From CAWKGV01 sp963849305 (lineage in GTDB: Bacteria; Pseudomonadota; Alphaproteobacteria; Acetobacterales; Acetobacteraceae): a DNA stretch of 64,000 bases. Shown one piece after another: positions 9,664 through 18,975 of the stretch (positions are counted from its first letter, which is position 1; every line of letters starts with the position of its first letter). A program made the translations under genes and the position numbers. The DNA lies in the NCBI GenBank assembly GCA_963849305.1, contig CAWKGV010000008.1, forward strand, positions 124,001 to 188,000, in the 5' to 3' direction. The notes under the pieces are model-generated. The model was not told the DNA's origin and searched no databases. It was given only the letters and a program-made list of their open reading frames with translations.

Positions 9664-9900
9664 CGCTCATTAACCGTTCGTTTACGACTTTCGCCCAACA
9701 AATCCGGCGACTTCGTCCGGCGCATGATTTGTGCGATCTTATCATCTCCGTCGTGCCTGGTGTGAGCTGGCTGGCCACTGCGGCTAAAAATAATCGGCCG
9801 AGATATCGGATGAATTCCGTTTATCGAAAACCTGCTTGCAAGCGCGGCGCTCACGGGTCCATTTCGTTCCGTGTAGCGGGAACGAGAGGTGCTCCTGGAC

Positions 9901-12375
9901 ATGAACCCGTCCGATAGCGTGATGCCCGAGCTTGCGCTCCCGCGGCTGGACGACGATGTTGGGTCGTTGCGCCGCAGCGTGATCGAGAAGCTGGTCTATT
10001 CGGTCGGCAAATCCTCTGCCGCGGCCGAGGACCGGGACTGGTTCGTGGCCACTGCGCTGGCGCTGCGCGATCGGATCGTCGATCGCTGGTTGGCCTCGGC
10101 CCAGGACGGGTCCATTGGGTCGCGCAAGCAGGTCCATTATCTCTCGCTCGAGTTCCTGATCGGGCGCCTGCTGTTCGACGTCATGGGCAATCTCGGCCTG
10201 ATCGAGCAGATGCGCGCGGCCCTTGCCGGACTCGGCGTCGATCTCGACCGGCTGCGCGCCATCGAGCCGGATGCGGCGCTCGGCAATGGCGGTCTGGGCC
10301 GGCTGGCCGCGTGCTTCATGGACAGCATGGCCTCTCTCGCCCTCCCGGCGTACGGGTACGGCATCCGCTACAACCACGGACTGTTCCGGCAGGTCATCAA
10401 GGACGGCTGGCAGCACGAATATCCCGAGGACTGGCTCGCCTGCGGCAATCCGTGGGAGTTCGAGCGAGCCGGCGTGAAATACGCCGTCGGCTTCGGCGGC
10501 GCGGTCGAGGTCGTGATGCAGCCGGACGGCAGCCAGCGTCATGTCTGGCATCCGGCCGAGATCGTCGATGCGATCGCCTACGACACCCCGGTCGTCGGTT
10601 GGCGAGGCCGGCACGTCAACACGCTTCGCTTGTGGTCCGCGCGCGCGCCCGCTCCCTTGCGGTTGGATGCCTTCAACCAGGGCGACCATATCGGCGCCCT
10701 CACCGAGCGAGCGCGGGCGAATGCGATCTCGCAAGTGCTCTATCCGGGCGACGAGACGGTCGCCGGGAAGGAACTGCGCCTGCGGCAAGAGTATTTCTTC
10801 TCATCGGCGTCGGTGCAGGACATCATCCACCGGCACCTCTGCCAGCACGACGACATCCGCACCCTGGCCGAGAAGTCGGCGATCCAACTGAACGACACCC
10901 ATCCAGCGATCGCGGTCGCGGAGCTGATGCGCGTGCTGCTGGACGAGCACTGCCTGCCCTGGGCGGAGGCTTGGCGGATCACTTGCGCCACCTTCTCCTA
11001 CACCAATCACACTTTGCTGCCGGAGGCGCTCGAGACTTGGTCCGTGCATCTGCTGGAGCGCCTGCTGCCGCGCCACATGCAGATCATCTACTACCTCAAT
11101 TGGCTGCACCTCGAGTCGCTGCGCGCCGCCAACCTGGCCGACGTGGCGCACATGCGGTCGCTGTCCCTGATCGACGAAGCCGGGGGGCGCAGCGTGCGGA
11201 TGGGAACCTTGGCGTTCCTCGGTTCGCACAAGGTCAACGGGGTATCGGAGCTGCACACCGACTTGCTGCGGCACACGCTATTCAAGGATCTGAACCGCCT
11301 GTACCCCGGCCGGATCGTCAACAAGACCAACGGCATCGCCATCCGCCGTTGGCTGTTCGGCGCCAATCCCGGCTTGACGCGCGTGCTCCGGGACGTGGCC
11401 GGTGACGCGCTGATGGACGATGCCGAGGCGCTGGAGCAGATTGCCCCGTTCGCGGCCGATCCGGCGCTGCACGAGCGCATCGCCGCCGTTCGGCGCGAGA
11501 ACAAGGTGGCCTTGGGCCGGACAATCGCCGAGAAGCTTGGCATCGACGTCGATCCGGACGCCCTATTCGATGTGCAGATCAAGCGCATCCACGAATACAA
11601 GCGGCAGCTCCTGAATATTCTCGAAACGATCGCGCATTACCTCGCGATCCGCGCGGAGCCGGGGCGCGACTGGGTGCCGCGGGTGAAGATCTTCGCCGGC
11701 AAGGCCGCCGCCAGCTATCGGACCGCGAAGCTGATCATCAAGCTCGCCAACGACGTCGCTCGGGTCGTCAACAGCGATCCCGTGATCCGCGGTCTGCTCA
11801 AGGTCGTGTTCCTACCGAACTACAGCGTGAGCCTTGCTGAACTGATCATCCCGGCCGCCGATCTCTCCGAGCAGATCTCCACCGCCGGAATGGAAGCGTC
11901 CGGCACCGGCAACATGAAGCTGGCGCTCAATGGCGCACTGACGATCGGAACGCTGGACGGAGCCAATATCGAGATCGGAGACCGGGTCGGCTTCGACAAC
12001 ATGTTCATCTTCGGCCTCACTGCCGAGGAAGTCGCGGCCCGACGCCGACAAGGTGCCGCCGCGCCGGACGCGATCCGGCAATCGCCGCTGCTCCGCGAAG
12101 TGCTCCACGCCATCGAGCTTGGAATGTTCTCCGCCGACCAGCCGGACCGGTTTCGTGAGCTGGTGGACCAGCTCTACAACGGCGACCGGTTCTTCGTGGC
12201 CGCCGACTTCGACGCCTATGTGGCGGCGCAACGCGAAGTCGCCGATCGCTGGCGCGACCGGGCCGCCTGGTGGCGCGCGAGCGTACGGAACATCGCCGGC
12301 GTCGGCTGGTTCTCGGCCGACCGCGCGATCCGCCAATACGCCGAGGATATCTGGAACGTGCCGGTCGCGACTTGA
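9901..12375 (+). CDS. glgP: glycogen/alpha-glucan phosphorylase
   Basis: A GT35 phosphorylase of about 824 residues that releases glucose-1-phosphate from alpha-1,4-glucans with pyridoxal phosphate. The N-terminal half has LEFLIGRLL, GNGGLGRLAACFMDS and YGYGIRYNHG. The C-terminal half has QIKRIHEYKRQLLN, FLPNYSVSLAELIIPAADLS, and the PLP-lysine segment EASGTGNMKLALNGALT. Length is normal (E. coli GlgP is 815). The ATG at 9901 is preferred over an in-frame GTG 12 bases earlier. AGAGG lies about 11 bases upstream. No other glycogen gene is adjacent. Confidence 0.97.
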   Translation: MNPSDSVMPELALPRLDDDVGSLRRSVIEKLVYSVGKSSAAAEDRDWFVATALALRDRIVDRWLASAQDGSIGSRKQVHYLSLEFLIGRLLFDVMGNLGLIEQMRAALAGLGVDLDRLRAIEPDAALGNGGLGRLAACFMDSMASLALPAYGYGIRYNHGLFRQVIKDGWQHEYPEDWLACGNPWEFERAGVKYAVGFGGAVEVVMQPDGSQRHVWHPAEIVDAIAYDTPVVGWRGRHVNTLRLWSARAPAPLRLDAFNQGDHIGALTERARANAISQVLYPGDETVAGKELRLRQEYFFSSASVQDIIHRHLCQHDDIRTLAEKSAIQLNDTHPAIAVAELMRVLLDEHCLPWAEAWRITCATFSYTNHTLLPEALETWSVHLLERLLPRHMQIIYYLNWLHLESLRAANLADVAHMRSLSLIDEAGGRSVRMGTLAFLGSHKVNGVSELHTDLLRHTLFKDLNRLYPGRIVNKTNGIAIRRWLFGANPGLTRVLRDVAGDALMDDAEALEQIAPFAADPALHERIAAVRRENKVALGRTIAEKLGIDVDPDALFDVQIKRIHEYKRQLLNILETIAHYLAIRAEPGRDWVPRVKIFAGKAAASYRTAKLIIKLANDVARVVNSDPVIRGLLKVVFLPNYSVSLAELIIPAADLSEQISTAGMEASGTGNMKLALNGALTIGTLDGANIEIGDRVGFDNMFIFGLTAEEVAARRRQGAAAPDAIRQSPLLREVLHAIELGMFSADQPDRFRELVDQLYNGDRFFVAADFDAYVAAQREVADRWRDRAAWWRASVRNIAGVGWFSADRAIRQYAEDIWNVPVAT

Positions 12376-12406
12376 CCTTACTTCGGCCCTTGTATTTATA
12401 CCATGT

Positions 12407-13722
12407 GTGGACGGCCCCTGAGGTTCAAGGCGTTCTGCAAGAACCAAGCTGAGGGTCGAGAGCGGTCATGTGTCCGGCCTGTTGCTGCGGGCTGATAACC
12501 GCTGGCCCAGATGGGATCCGCGAGCGAGGTCCAAACAACCGCGCGGCCTGTAACGGCCACAGGTATAAACGGACTGTCTCGCTCGTCGGCTCGACCGATT
12601 GCCATCTCTTGCTGGTCCTTAAACCCCCTGGCATTCGCGCGCGGCTCAGGCGGCGGCCGGCTGACGATACGCCTCCCCGCGCGCCATCATGGCCCACACG
12701 ATGCGGGCCATCTTGTTCGCCAGAGCCACCGCGACGAGCTTGCGCGGCTTGCGCTCCAGCAATCTCAGCAACCACGCCGAGGCGGACTTGCCGCCGGGCT
12801 TGGCGTGTCGGACGACTGCGGTCGCGCCCACGACAAGTAACGTGCGCAACCGTTCGTTGCCGGCCTTGCTGATCCGGCCCAGGCGCTGCTTACCGCCGGT
12901 CGAGTGTTCCTTGGGCGTCAGGCCCAGCCAGGCGGCGAAGTGCCGCCCGGAGGCGAAGTGGCCTGGCTCCACGGTCAGCGCTAGGGTGATCGCCGTCACC
13001 GGGCCGATGCCCGGCACCTCAGCGAGCAACTGGCTGACCGGGTTGGCCTTGTGCAGGGCCAGCAATTGCCCGTCCAGCGTGGCCATGCGCTGATCCAGGG
13101 CTTCGATGTGTTCGCCCATCTCAGCGAACATCGCCTGCGCCGGGGCCGGAATTGCCTCGTCGCTGGCCAGCTTGTCGAGCAGCGCCTTAACCTGAACGGT
13201 GCCCTTGGCAGCGATGACGCCGAACTCCGCCGCATGACCACGCAGGGCATTGACCGCCTGGGTACGCTGCGCCACCAGCATCTCGCGATGCTTGAGGATC
13301 ATGGCGCTGGCCTGCTGGTCAACGGATTTGACCGTGACCGAGGGCATGGTGGGCCGCGCCGCTGCTTCGCTGATCGCTTCGGCGTCAGCGCGGTCGTTCT
13401 TGGCCCGCTTGACGAACGGCTTGACGTATTGCGCCGGGATCAGGCGCACCCGGTGACCCAGCCGGCTCAGCACGCGCCCCCAATGATGCGCCCCGCCACA
13501 GGCTTCCAGCACCACGTCCGTGGGATCGAGCTTGCCGAAGAACGGTTCCATTTGGCTTCTCTTGAGCTCGCGCCGCAGCACCGGGCGCTCCTGCTCATCG
13601 ACGCCATGCACGGTGAAGGTGCTTGGACGTGTCGATCGCGATGCGCCTAAACTTCATGTGGACGGTCCTTTGTTGGAATATGACAACCCAACTGTGGCAC
13701 GCGATGCCGTGGGGCCGTCCAC
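12407..13722 (-). mobile_element. IS110 family (IS1111 group) insertion sequence
   Basis: A 12-bp perfect inverted repeat, GTGGACGGCCCC at 12407-12418 and GGGGCCGTCCAC at 13711-13722, brackets an IS110-type transposase. Subterminal inverted repeats are characteristic of the IS1111 subgroup, so the true ends lie a few bases outside. No target duplication is expected for this family. About 230 bases between the transposase stop and the left repeat are non-coding. The transposase is frameshifted, so the copy is probably immobile. Confidence 0.8.
12646..13657 (-). pseudogene. IS110/IS1111 transposase, frameshifted near the N-terminus
   Basis: The intact protein would start at the ATG ending at 13657 (MKFRRIAIDTSKH) and continue into FTVHGVDEQERPVL. 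The two parts are in different frames, and comparison with the family (SKxVFTxHGVD) points to loss of two bases near 13615. The C-terminal 321 residues are intact. They include LKHREMLVAQRTQAVNALRG, the VPGIGPVTAITLA helix-hairpin motif of the transposase_20 domain and LTPKEHSTGGKQRLGRISK. Starting at the internal ATG would lose the first catalytic Asp of the DEDD site, so the product is expected to be inactive unless frameshifting occurs. Confidence 0.85.
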
Positions 13723-13991
13723 CCCAACAAACGCCATCCGGCGACCGCTTCGGGTGGCTTTGCGACGGTCTGCTTCGGGGTGCCCAATGCAACAAGCGGA
13801 CGTCGGCTTTTGGCGTGTCGTGGCCGAGAGCCAACAGTCCGCTGTCGAGCGTTCAAAAAGCAAAAGCGGACGCTCGGGTGGACTCTCAGCCTCTTTCCCA
13901 GACGAGACACTCGGCGGTTGTCTGGCGGTCCCCGAAGCGGATATGCGATGATTACGCCTTCGCTCGTTGGACCGATGTGGCACCCTCGTCT

Positions 13992-14486
13992 TCAGGCCCC
14001 CTCGTGGCCGGCCCGCGCAGCCTCAATCTTCGCTATATCGATCCGGCGCATGGTCATCATGGCATCCATCGCCCGCTTCGCGGCGGCGCGATCCGGATCC
14101 TTCAGCGCGACAAGTAAGGCTCGCGGCACGATCTGCCACGAAAAACCCCAGCGGTCCTTGCACCAACTGCACGCGCCTTCGCTGCCGCCATTCTCGATGA
14201 TCGCGTTCCAATAGCGGTCAGTTTCTGCCTGATCGTCGGTCATCACCTGGAAGCTCACGGCCTCGTTCGGCGTAAACGTGGGGCCACCGTTCAGACCAAC
14301 GAAGGCCTGGCCAAGCACGGTGAACTCGACGGTCAACTCGCTACCCTGTTCACCGCCAGGGTAATCGGATGGGGATTGCAGCGCGTGTCCGACGTGGCTG
14401 TCGGGAAAGATGGCGGCGTAGAATTCCGCCGCTCTCCGCGCCTCGCCATGGTCGAACCACAAACAGGTGACGATTTTTCCAGACAT
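13992..14486 (-). CDS. VOC family protein (3-demethylubiquinone methyltransferase-like domain)
   Basis: A 164-residue single-domain VOC (glyoxalase/bleomycin-resistance fold) protein of the PhnB/3-dmu-9_3-mt type. Family marks are CLWFDHGEARRAAEFYAAIFPDS at the start, FVGLNGGPTFTPNEAVSFQV in the middle and CSWCKDRWGFSWQIVP near residue 125. It is the last gene of the ECF42-associated cluster. Genes of this family are repeatedly found with DGPF/YciI proteins and ECF42 sigma factors, but the reaction catalysed is not established. Confidence 0.8.
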   Translation of the reverse strand: MSGKIVTCLWFDHGEARRAAEFYAAIFPDSHVGHALQSPSDYPGGEQGSELTVEFTVLGQAFVGLNGGPTFTPNEAVSFQVMTDDQAETDRYWNAIIENGGSEGACSWCKDRWGFSWQIVPRALLVALKDPDRAAAKRAMDAMMTMRRIDIAKIEAARAGHEGA

Positions 14487-14561
14487 TGGCGTTCCTTGAC
14501 GAGCGTTGATGAGTACGTTGAGACGAAGATGCCTTTCGACGGAACGGAGCCTTGTCGTCCG

Positions 14562-14927
14562 TCAGGCACCTGGTATCGGCAGAACCGGCATGATCTCCAC
14601 GGACTCGCCGGGAAAGATCGTGAAATGCGGATGATTCTCGAAGAGCGTTGCGGCTGCCTCCTGCAATTCCGCCCGCACGACCATGAAGGCGCCCATCTCG
14701 TTGCTTACGTCCTGGATGCCGCCTTCGGTGACCTTCTTCGTCTTGCCGAGCGGCCCGCCCATGGTGGAAACCGCCGAGCGGTGCTTTTCCACCCAAGCTT
14801 TCCAGGCGGCCATGCCTTCCTGTTCCTTGGCACGCCGTTCGGGTTCGGGAAGCTCCATCCACGCCTTCATGCGCGGGCTGGTTTTGCTGCCGAGAAAGAC
14901 GGCAAGGTAGGTATCGTTGGTGTTCAT
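14562..14927 (-). CDS. YciI-related protein
   Basis: A 121-residue protein distantly related to the YciI/DGPF family, with a ferredoxin-like fold expected. Seen: the N-terminal TYLAVFLGSKTS strand, a WKAWVEKHRSA helix, the GGPLGKTKKVTEGG turn and a C-terminal AATLFENHPHFTIFPGESVEIMPVL, typical of proteins annotated as YciI family in sigma-factor clusters. It lies within the run of ECF42-linked genes. No catalytic role can be assigned from sequence. Confidence 0.75.
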   Translation of the reverse strand: MNTNDTYLAVFLGSKTSPRMKAWMELPEPERRAKEQEGMAAWKAWVEKHRSAVSTMGGPLGKTKKVTEGGIQDVSNEMGAFMVVRAELQEAAATLFENHPHFTIFPGESVEIMPVLPIPGA

Positions 14928-14957
14928 GAGATTTTCTTTCCTCTGGTGATTTTCACG

Positions 14958-15341
14958 TCAATGTTGAGGCGGTGCCGCGGCCATTGCAGGAGAGAAGGAG
15001 CGGGAACCAGCCACGTTCAGCGCGCGCACCGGGCGCACTTCGATGCTGCCGTATTTGGCCGGCGGGATCCGTGCCGCGATCGCGAGCGCCTCGTTCAGGT
15101 CCGTGGCCTCGATCAGATAAAACCCGGCGAGCAGCTCCTTCGTCTCGGAAAAAGGCCCGTCAAACAACGCGGCCTGGCCGTCGCGCACGCGCACCGTCGT
15201 GGCGGTGTGCGCAGGGTGCAACGGCTCCGCCGCGAGCAGCCTGCCGCTGCCCGCAAGCTCGCTGGCGAATTCAAAGCAGTCCTGATCCGGGCACGCGTTC
15301 CAGTGGGCCTCGTCGAGATAGACCAGGCAGAGGTATTTCAT
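14958..15341 (-). CDS. YciI/DGPF domain protein
   Basis: A 127-residue YCII-domain (DGPF) protein. It has the N-terminal MKYLCLVYLDE strand, the hallmark DGPFSETKELLAGFYLIEA near residue 80 and the C-terminal IPPAKYGSIEVRPVRAL, all diagnostic of this family. Such proteins are the most constant neighbours of ECF42 sigma factors and belong to their regulon in Streptomyces. An AAAGGAGCGAAAG-like site precedes the ATG. Function is unproven and a dimeric alpha-beta fold is expected. Confidence 0.9.
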   Translation of the reverse strand: MKYLCLVYLDEAHWNACPDQDCFEFASELAGSGRLLAAEPLHPAHTATTVRVRDGQAALFDGPFSETKELLAGFYLIEATDLNEALAIAARIPPAKYGSIEVRPVRALNVAGSRSFSPAMAAAPPQH

Positions 15342-15362
15342 CTTTCGCTCCTTTCCCCGGCG

Positions 15363-15794
15363 TCAGGCGGCCAGGCGCATGTCGATCATCTCGCCGTTGA
15401 CGATCCAGTGGCAGCCGAAGCGGTCCTTCACCATGCCGAACTTCTTGGCCCAGAACGTATCGCTGAACGGCATCGTCACGGTTCCGCCGTCACTGAGCGC
15501 GCCGAAGACCTGCTGGGCTTTCTCGACGCTGTCATAGTTGAGCGCGATCGAGACGCCGTGGATGCCCTGGTAGGGCATGTCGGGCGGGCAGTCGCCGGCG
15601 TAGAGAAATGTCCCGTCTTCGAGTTCGAGGCGGGCGTGCATGACGCGGTCGAGATGCTCGGGCGGACTACGGTCGGCAAACGGCGTTTGCCGCGTTGTCA
15701 TGATGCCGAGCGTGCCACCCAGGACCTGTGCGTAGAAGCGCATGGCCTCGGCGCAGGTGCCATCGAACGCGAGGTAAGGGATTGGTTGCAGCAT
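15363..15794 (-). CDS. VOC family protein (PhnB-like)
   Basis: A 143-residue VOC-fold protein of the PhnB-like group. It shows PYLAFDGTCAEAMRFYAQVLGGTLG at the N-terminus, a metal- or substrate-pocket region (HLDRVMHARLELEDGTFLYAGD) and the conserved ending FWAKKFGMVKDRFGCHWIVNGE. The gene is 21 bases upstream of the YciI gene on the same strand, inside the second transcription unit of the ECF42 locus. It is related to the last gene of the cluster but not identical. Confidence 0.88.
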   Translation of the reverse strand: MLQPIPYLAFDGTCAEAMRFYAQVLGGTLGIMTTRQTPFADRSPPEHLDRVMHARLELEDGTFLYAGDCPPDMPYQGIHGVSIALNYDSVEKAQQVFGALSDGGTVTMPFSDTFWAKKFGMVKDRFGCHWIVNGEMIDMRLAA

Positions 15795-15818
15795 CGGTTT
15801 GTCCTTTCGATCAAATGA

Positions 15819-16508
15819 TCAGGCGGCGGCCTGATCGGGGATGAAGTCCGCGAGTTGGGCGGCCATCGCGCGCCTGAAGGCCGGGCGGGCGATGCCGCGC
15901 GCGACGTAACCGGCGAGGTTCGGATGACCGGCAACGAGCGTTTCATCGGGGGTCGCCCGCAAGGCATCCACCATCATCAGGTCGCCTATCGTGAAGCGGT
16001 CTTCCAGCCAATCCTTGTCGCCGAGCGCCGCGGAGAGGTGTGCAAGCCGTTGCGCGACCAACGGCGTCACAGCCGTGCGGGCCTCAGCCGACCACGGGGC
16101 GCCACCGAAGAAGAGTGTCACCGCCGCCAGCATGAAAGTCTGCGGCTCGATGCTGTTCAGCGCGGCGAACATCCAGGCAATCGCCCGGCTGCGGCCAAGT
16201 TCGTCACGCGGCAGCAAACGCTCGTCCTTCGCGCCGATGTGAAGAACGATGGCGCCGGATTCGAAGAGACACAGCGCGCCTTCCTTATAGATGGGCACCT
16301 GCCCGAAGGGCTGCTCCGCGAGATAGTTTTCCGGCCGTGCCGGCCCCCGCGCCATGCTGCCGGTGCCTCCGATCAGCCGTACCCGGTAGGACAGACCGAT
16401 CTCCTCAAGCGCCCAGCGCACCCGCAGATCGCGCACGAAGCCGCGCGCAAATGGCGGTACCCAGGCCAATGCGGTGATCTCGATCGGTGAGGTTTCATCG
16501 ATGGGCAT
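15819..16508 (-). CDS. glutathione S-transferase family protein
   Basis: A 229-residue GST-like protein. The N-terminal thioredoxin-fold half includes VRWALEEIGLSYRVRLIGG and the cis-proline/specificity segment EQPFGQVPIYKEGALCLFESGAIVLHI. The all-helical C-terminal half ends with the N-capping FTIGDLMMVDALR (normally S/T-x-x-D). The frame is open further upstream, but AGGGAG six bases before the ATG at 16508 and the fit to family length decide the start. It is the second gene behind the internal ECF42 promoter. Confidence 0.87.
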   Translation of the reverse strand: MPIDETSPIEITALAWVPPFARGFVRDLRVRWALEEIGLSYRVRLIGGTGSMARGPARPENYLAEQPFGQVPIYKEGALCLFESGAIVLHIGAKDERLLPRDELGRSRAIAWMFAALNSIEPQTFMLAAVTLFFGGAPWSAEARTAVTPLVAQRLAHLSAALGDKDWLEDRFTIGDLMMVDALRATPDETLVAGHPNLAGYVARGIARPAFRRAMAAQLADFIPDQAAA

Positions 16509-16528
16509 GCATTGTCTCCCTTTATGCT

Positions 16529-17188
16529 TCAGTCGCGATCCGGGTTCGGCGCGCCCGGCGGGAACAGCTTGCGGTACGGCCGGGCGTCGTCCACGCAGCG
16601 CGCGACCGAGGGCAGTGCGAGCAGCACCGCGCGCCAAGCGGCGAGGCGCGGACAGGCTTCCGCCGCGATCGGCAGGACCCAGTCGGCGTAGAACAGGGAC
16701 GGCGCTGCCGCACAGGTGACGAGCGTGACGGAAGGGGGATCGCCCTCCGCCTCCAGCCATGTCTCGAGCCAGCGATAGGCGCGGCCGAGCGCCTGGCGCG
16801 CGGCGGCGATCTCCGCCTGGTCAGGCGCAACGGGAGCGACCATATGCGCCTGCACCACACGGAATAAGTTTCCCATGACATAATTGTCGAACACGCGGTC
16901 GAGCATGCGCATGTGCGCGGCGGCGGCGGGGTCGGCGGGGAGCAGCGAACGGCACTCCGGCCGGGTCGCGGCCAGGTATTCGATGATACCCGTCGCTTCG
17001 AACACGAGCGTCTTACCATCGAGCAGCACCGGGAATTTGCCGGCAGGCGTGCGCTGCTGCACCACGGCCTGGTTCTCCGGATGGTCGGGGCCGAGCATGC
17101 GGAAGGTGAACGGCAGCGCGTTCGCGTAGAGCGGGATCAGCGCCTTCCAGGTGTAGGACGAAAACGGGTGGCCATAGAGCTGCAACAT
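16529..17188 (-). CDS. glutathione S-transferase family protein
   Basis: A 219-residue GST homologue. The N-terminus (LQLYGHPFSSYTWKALIPLYAN) contains the active-site Ser region, followed by GKFPVLLDGKTLVFEATGIIEYL, the glutathione-binding cis-Pro and Glu-x-Thr segment. The C-terminal half is helical with TCAAAPSLFYADW where the N-capping box would be. It is the first gene after the internal TGTCGA-N17-CGATC promoter and is followed 20 bases later by a second GST. Oxidative or electrophile detoxification is the likely role. Confidence 0.87.
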   Translation of the reverse strand: MLQLYGHPFSSYTWKALIPLYANALPFTFRMLGPDHPENQAVVQQRTPAGKFPVLLDGKTLVFEATGIIEYLAATRPECRSLLPADPAAAAHMRMLDRVFDNYVMGNLFRVVQAHMVAPVAPDQAEIAAARQALGRAYRWLETWLEAEGDPPSVTLVTCAAAPSLFYADWVLPIAAEACPRLAAWRAVLLALPSVARCVDDARPYRKLFPPGAPNPDRD

Positions 17189-17225
17189 CGGAAACTTTCT
17201 CTGGGGCGCTGTCTCTTCACTGAGT

Positions 17226-17253
17226 GATCGAACGGCCGGATGGTGATTCGACA
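17226..17253 (-). promoter_or_regulatory. predicted ECF42 promoter for the GST-VOC-YciI genes
   Basis: Read on the minus strand this is TGTCGA, 17 bases, CGATC, in the 82-base gap between the sigma gene stop and the first GST start. It matches, element by element and in spacing, the promoter in front of the sigma operon, and agrees with the TGTCGA/CGA-T-C motif reported for ECF42 factors. Confidence 0.75.
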
Positions 17254-17270
17254 GACGGCCGGAGATTTTT

Positions 17271-18512
17271 TCAGGCGCCGAGTTCGGCGAGACGCCGGCG
17301 TAGGAAGCGGCGTTCCGGTTCCTGCCGCGCGAGGTCGAGCGCGCGGGCGTAGGACACGCGCGCGTCCGCGATGCGGCCGGCGCGGCGGCAAAGATCGGCG
17401 TGCGCGGCGTGCGTCAGGTGGTAGGTAGCGAGGGGCGCCTGGTTCAGCATCGGTTCGATCTGCGCGAGCCCGGCTTCCGGGCCGTCGCGCATCGCGATCG
17501 CCACGGCACGGTTGAGCGCGACGACCGGCGACGGTTCGCGTTGCAGCAGCCGGTCGTAGAGGCCGGCGATCTGCGCCCAGTCGGTCTCGGCCGCGGTAGC
17601 TGCTTCGGAATGGACGGCGACGATCGCGGCCTGCAACGCGTAGACGCCGTGGCCAGGGGTGCGGAGCGCATCGAGCGCCATGGCGCGGCCGATGCCGAGT
17701 TCGCCGGGGTCCCAGAGCGATCGGTCCTGTCCCTCCAGCGGAACCAGCTCGCCAGCGGCGTCGGTGCGGGCGCGGCGGCGTCCGTGATGCAGCAGCATCA
17801 GCGCGAGCAGGCCGCGCACCTCCGCGGTGGGGCAGAGGCGCACCAGGAGCCAGCCGAGCCGGATGGCCTCCGCGGCAAGATCGAGCCGGAGGGCATGCTC
17901 GCCGCTGCTGGCGGAATAGCCCTCGTTGAACACCAGGTAGATCACGCGCAGCACGCTATCGAGGCGTGGGGCGAACTGGTCGGGCTCGGGAACCTCATAG
18001 GGGATGCGGGCGTCGCGGATCTTCGCCTTGGCGCGAACGATGCGCTGGGCGAGTGTGGAGGGGATGGTCAGGAACGCGCGGGCGATTTCCTCGGTGGCGA
18101 GGCCGCAGACCTCGCGCAAGGTCAGCGCGATACGTGCCTCATCCGAAAGGCTGGGATGGCAGCAGGTGAAGATCAGCCGCAAGCGATCATCCTCGATCGT
18201 CTCCTGCTCCTCCTGTGCGGGGCGCGGATCCGGGATCTGCTCGATTGTTTCGGCGTGTTCGTCGATGCTGGCGAAGCGGGCATCGCGGCGGAGGCGGTCG
18301 ATTGCTTTGAACCGGCCAACGGAAACGAGCCACGCGACCGGATTGGCCGGCACGCCGTCGCGCGGCCATTGTTCGGCAGCCGCGATGAAGGCGTCGTGTT
18401 CGGCTTCCTCGGCGCGTTCGAAGCTGCCGAGGAGCCGTACCAGCGTTGCGAAGATGCGTCGTCCGTCGCGGCGGTAGATCGCTTCGAGCGAGGCGACGCT
18501 TGCTTTGCTCAT
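17271..18512 (-). CDS. ECF42-type RNA polymerase sigma factor with C-terminal extension
   Basis: A 413-residue extracytoplasmic-function sigma factor. Region 2 is at ~1-80 (AIYRRDGRRIFATLVRLLGS, NPVAWLVSVGRFKAIDRLRR). Region 4 is at ~110-165 (LSDEARIALTLREVCGLATEEIARAF). A ~240-residue helical C-terminal extension (DUF6596/TPR-like) follows, with FNEGYSASSGEHALR and LNRAVAIAMRDGPEAGL. This architecture, and an adjacent DGPF gene, define group ECF42, in which the extension rather than an anti-sigma factor controls activity. It overlaps the upstream YciI stop (TGA within ATGA), so translation is coupled. Confidence 0.95.
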   Translation of the reverse strand: MSKASVASLEAIYRRDGRRIFATLVRLLGSFERAEEAEHDAFIAAAEQWPRDGVPANPVAWLVSVGRFKAIDRLRRDARFASIDEHAETIEQIPDPRPAQEEQETIEDDRLRLIFTCCHPSLSDEARIALTLREVCGLATEEIARAFLTIPSTLAQRIVRAKAKIRDARIPYEVPEPDQFAPRLDSVLRVIYLVFNEGYSASSGEHALRLDLAAEAIRLGWLLVRLCPTAEVRGLLALMLLHHGRRRARTDAAGELVPLEGQDRSLWDPGELGIGRAMALDALRTPGHGVYALQAAIVAVHSEAATAAETDWAQIAGLYDRLLQREPSPVVALNRAVAIAMRDGPEAGLAQIEPMLNQAPLATYHLTHAAHADLCRRAGRIADARVSYARALDLARQEPERRFLRRRLAELGA

Positions 18513-18931
18513 TTGTCTTTCGCGGCCGCCAAAGCTGCTTCGTGCGCCGTGCGGGCGTCTTGTGTCAGGGCTTCGCCGAAATCCTCCATCTCATAGAACG
18601 GGCGGATTTCGATGTCGGAGTCGGTGATCATCGGGTTCGGGCACCGGCGGACCCATTCGATCGCTTCCTCGAGCGAGCCGACGTTCCAGATCCAGAAGCC
18701 GGCGACGAGTTCCTTTGTTTCGGCGAACGGACCATCGGTGACGGTGCGCGCACTGCCGGAGAAGCGCACACGCACGCCGTGCGAACTCGGCTTCAACCCG
18801 CCGCAAGGTCCGAGAATGCCGGCCTTTGCGAGGTCTTCATTGAAGCGGCCCATGGCCGTCAGCAATTCCGGGCTCGGCATCACCCCGGCCTCGGATTCGT
18901 TGGTCGCCTTCACCATGACCATGACTTGCAT
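18509..18931 (-). CDS. YciI/DGPF domain protein, first gene of the ECF42 operon
   Basis: A 140-residue YCII-domain protein with the family hallmark DGPFAETKELVAGFWIWNV near residue 70 and VKATNESEAGVMPSPELLTAM at the start. It overlaps the sigma-factor gene by four bases, and a predicted ECF42 promoter lies 45 bases upstream. This is the standard DGPF-ECF42 gene pair found across Actinobacteria and Proteobacteria. Its biochemical function is unknown. Confidence 0.92.
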   Translation of the reverse strand: MQVMVMVKATNESEAGVMPSPELLTAMGRFNEDLAKAGILGPCGGLKPSSHGVRVRFSGSARTVTDGPFAETKELVAGFWIWNVGSLEEAIEWVRRCPNPMITDSDIEIRPFYEMEDFGEALTQDARTAHEAALAAAKDK

Positions 18932-18975
18932 GTCGATCTCCCCAGGAGCGCGAGGACCACACTGTCCCCACCTCT

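Noticed and set aside
12425..12645. Short frames downstream of the IS110 transposase
   Set aside because: They lie inside the element between the transposase stop and the terminal repeat, which is normally non-coding in IS1111-type elements.
14487..14561. A third ECF42-like promoter before the last VOC gene
   Set aside because: The best match (CGTCGA, 18 bases, CGTAC) deviates in both boxes and in spacing from the two clear copies.
14376..15818. A 480-codon open frame opposite the VOC/YciI genes
   Set aside because: It spans four recognisable minus-strand genes and shows no family resemblance.
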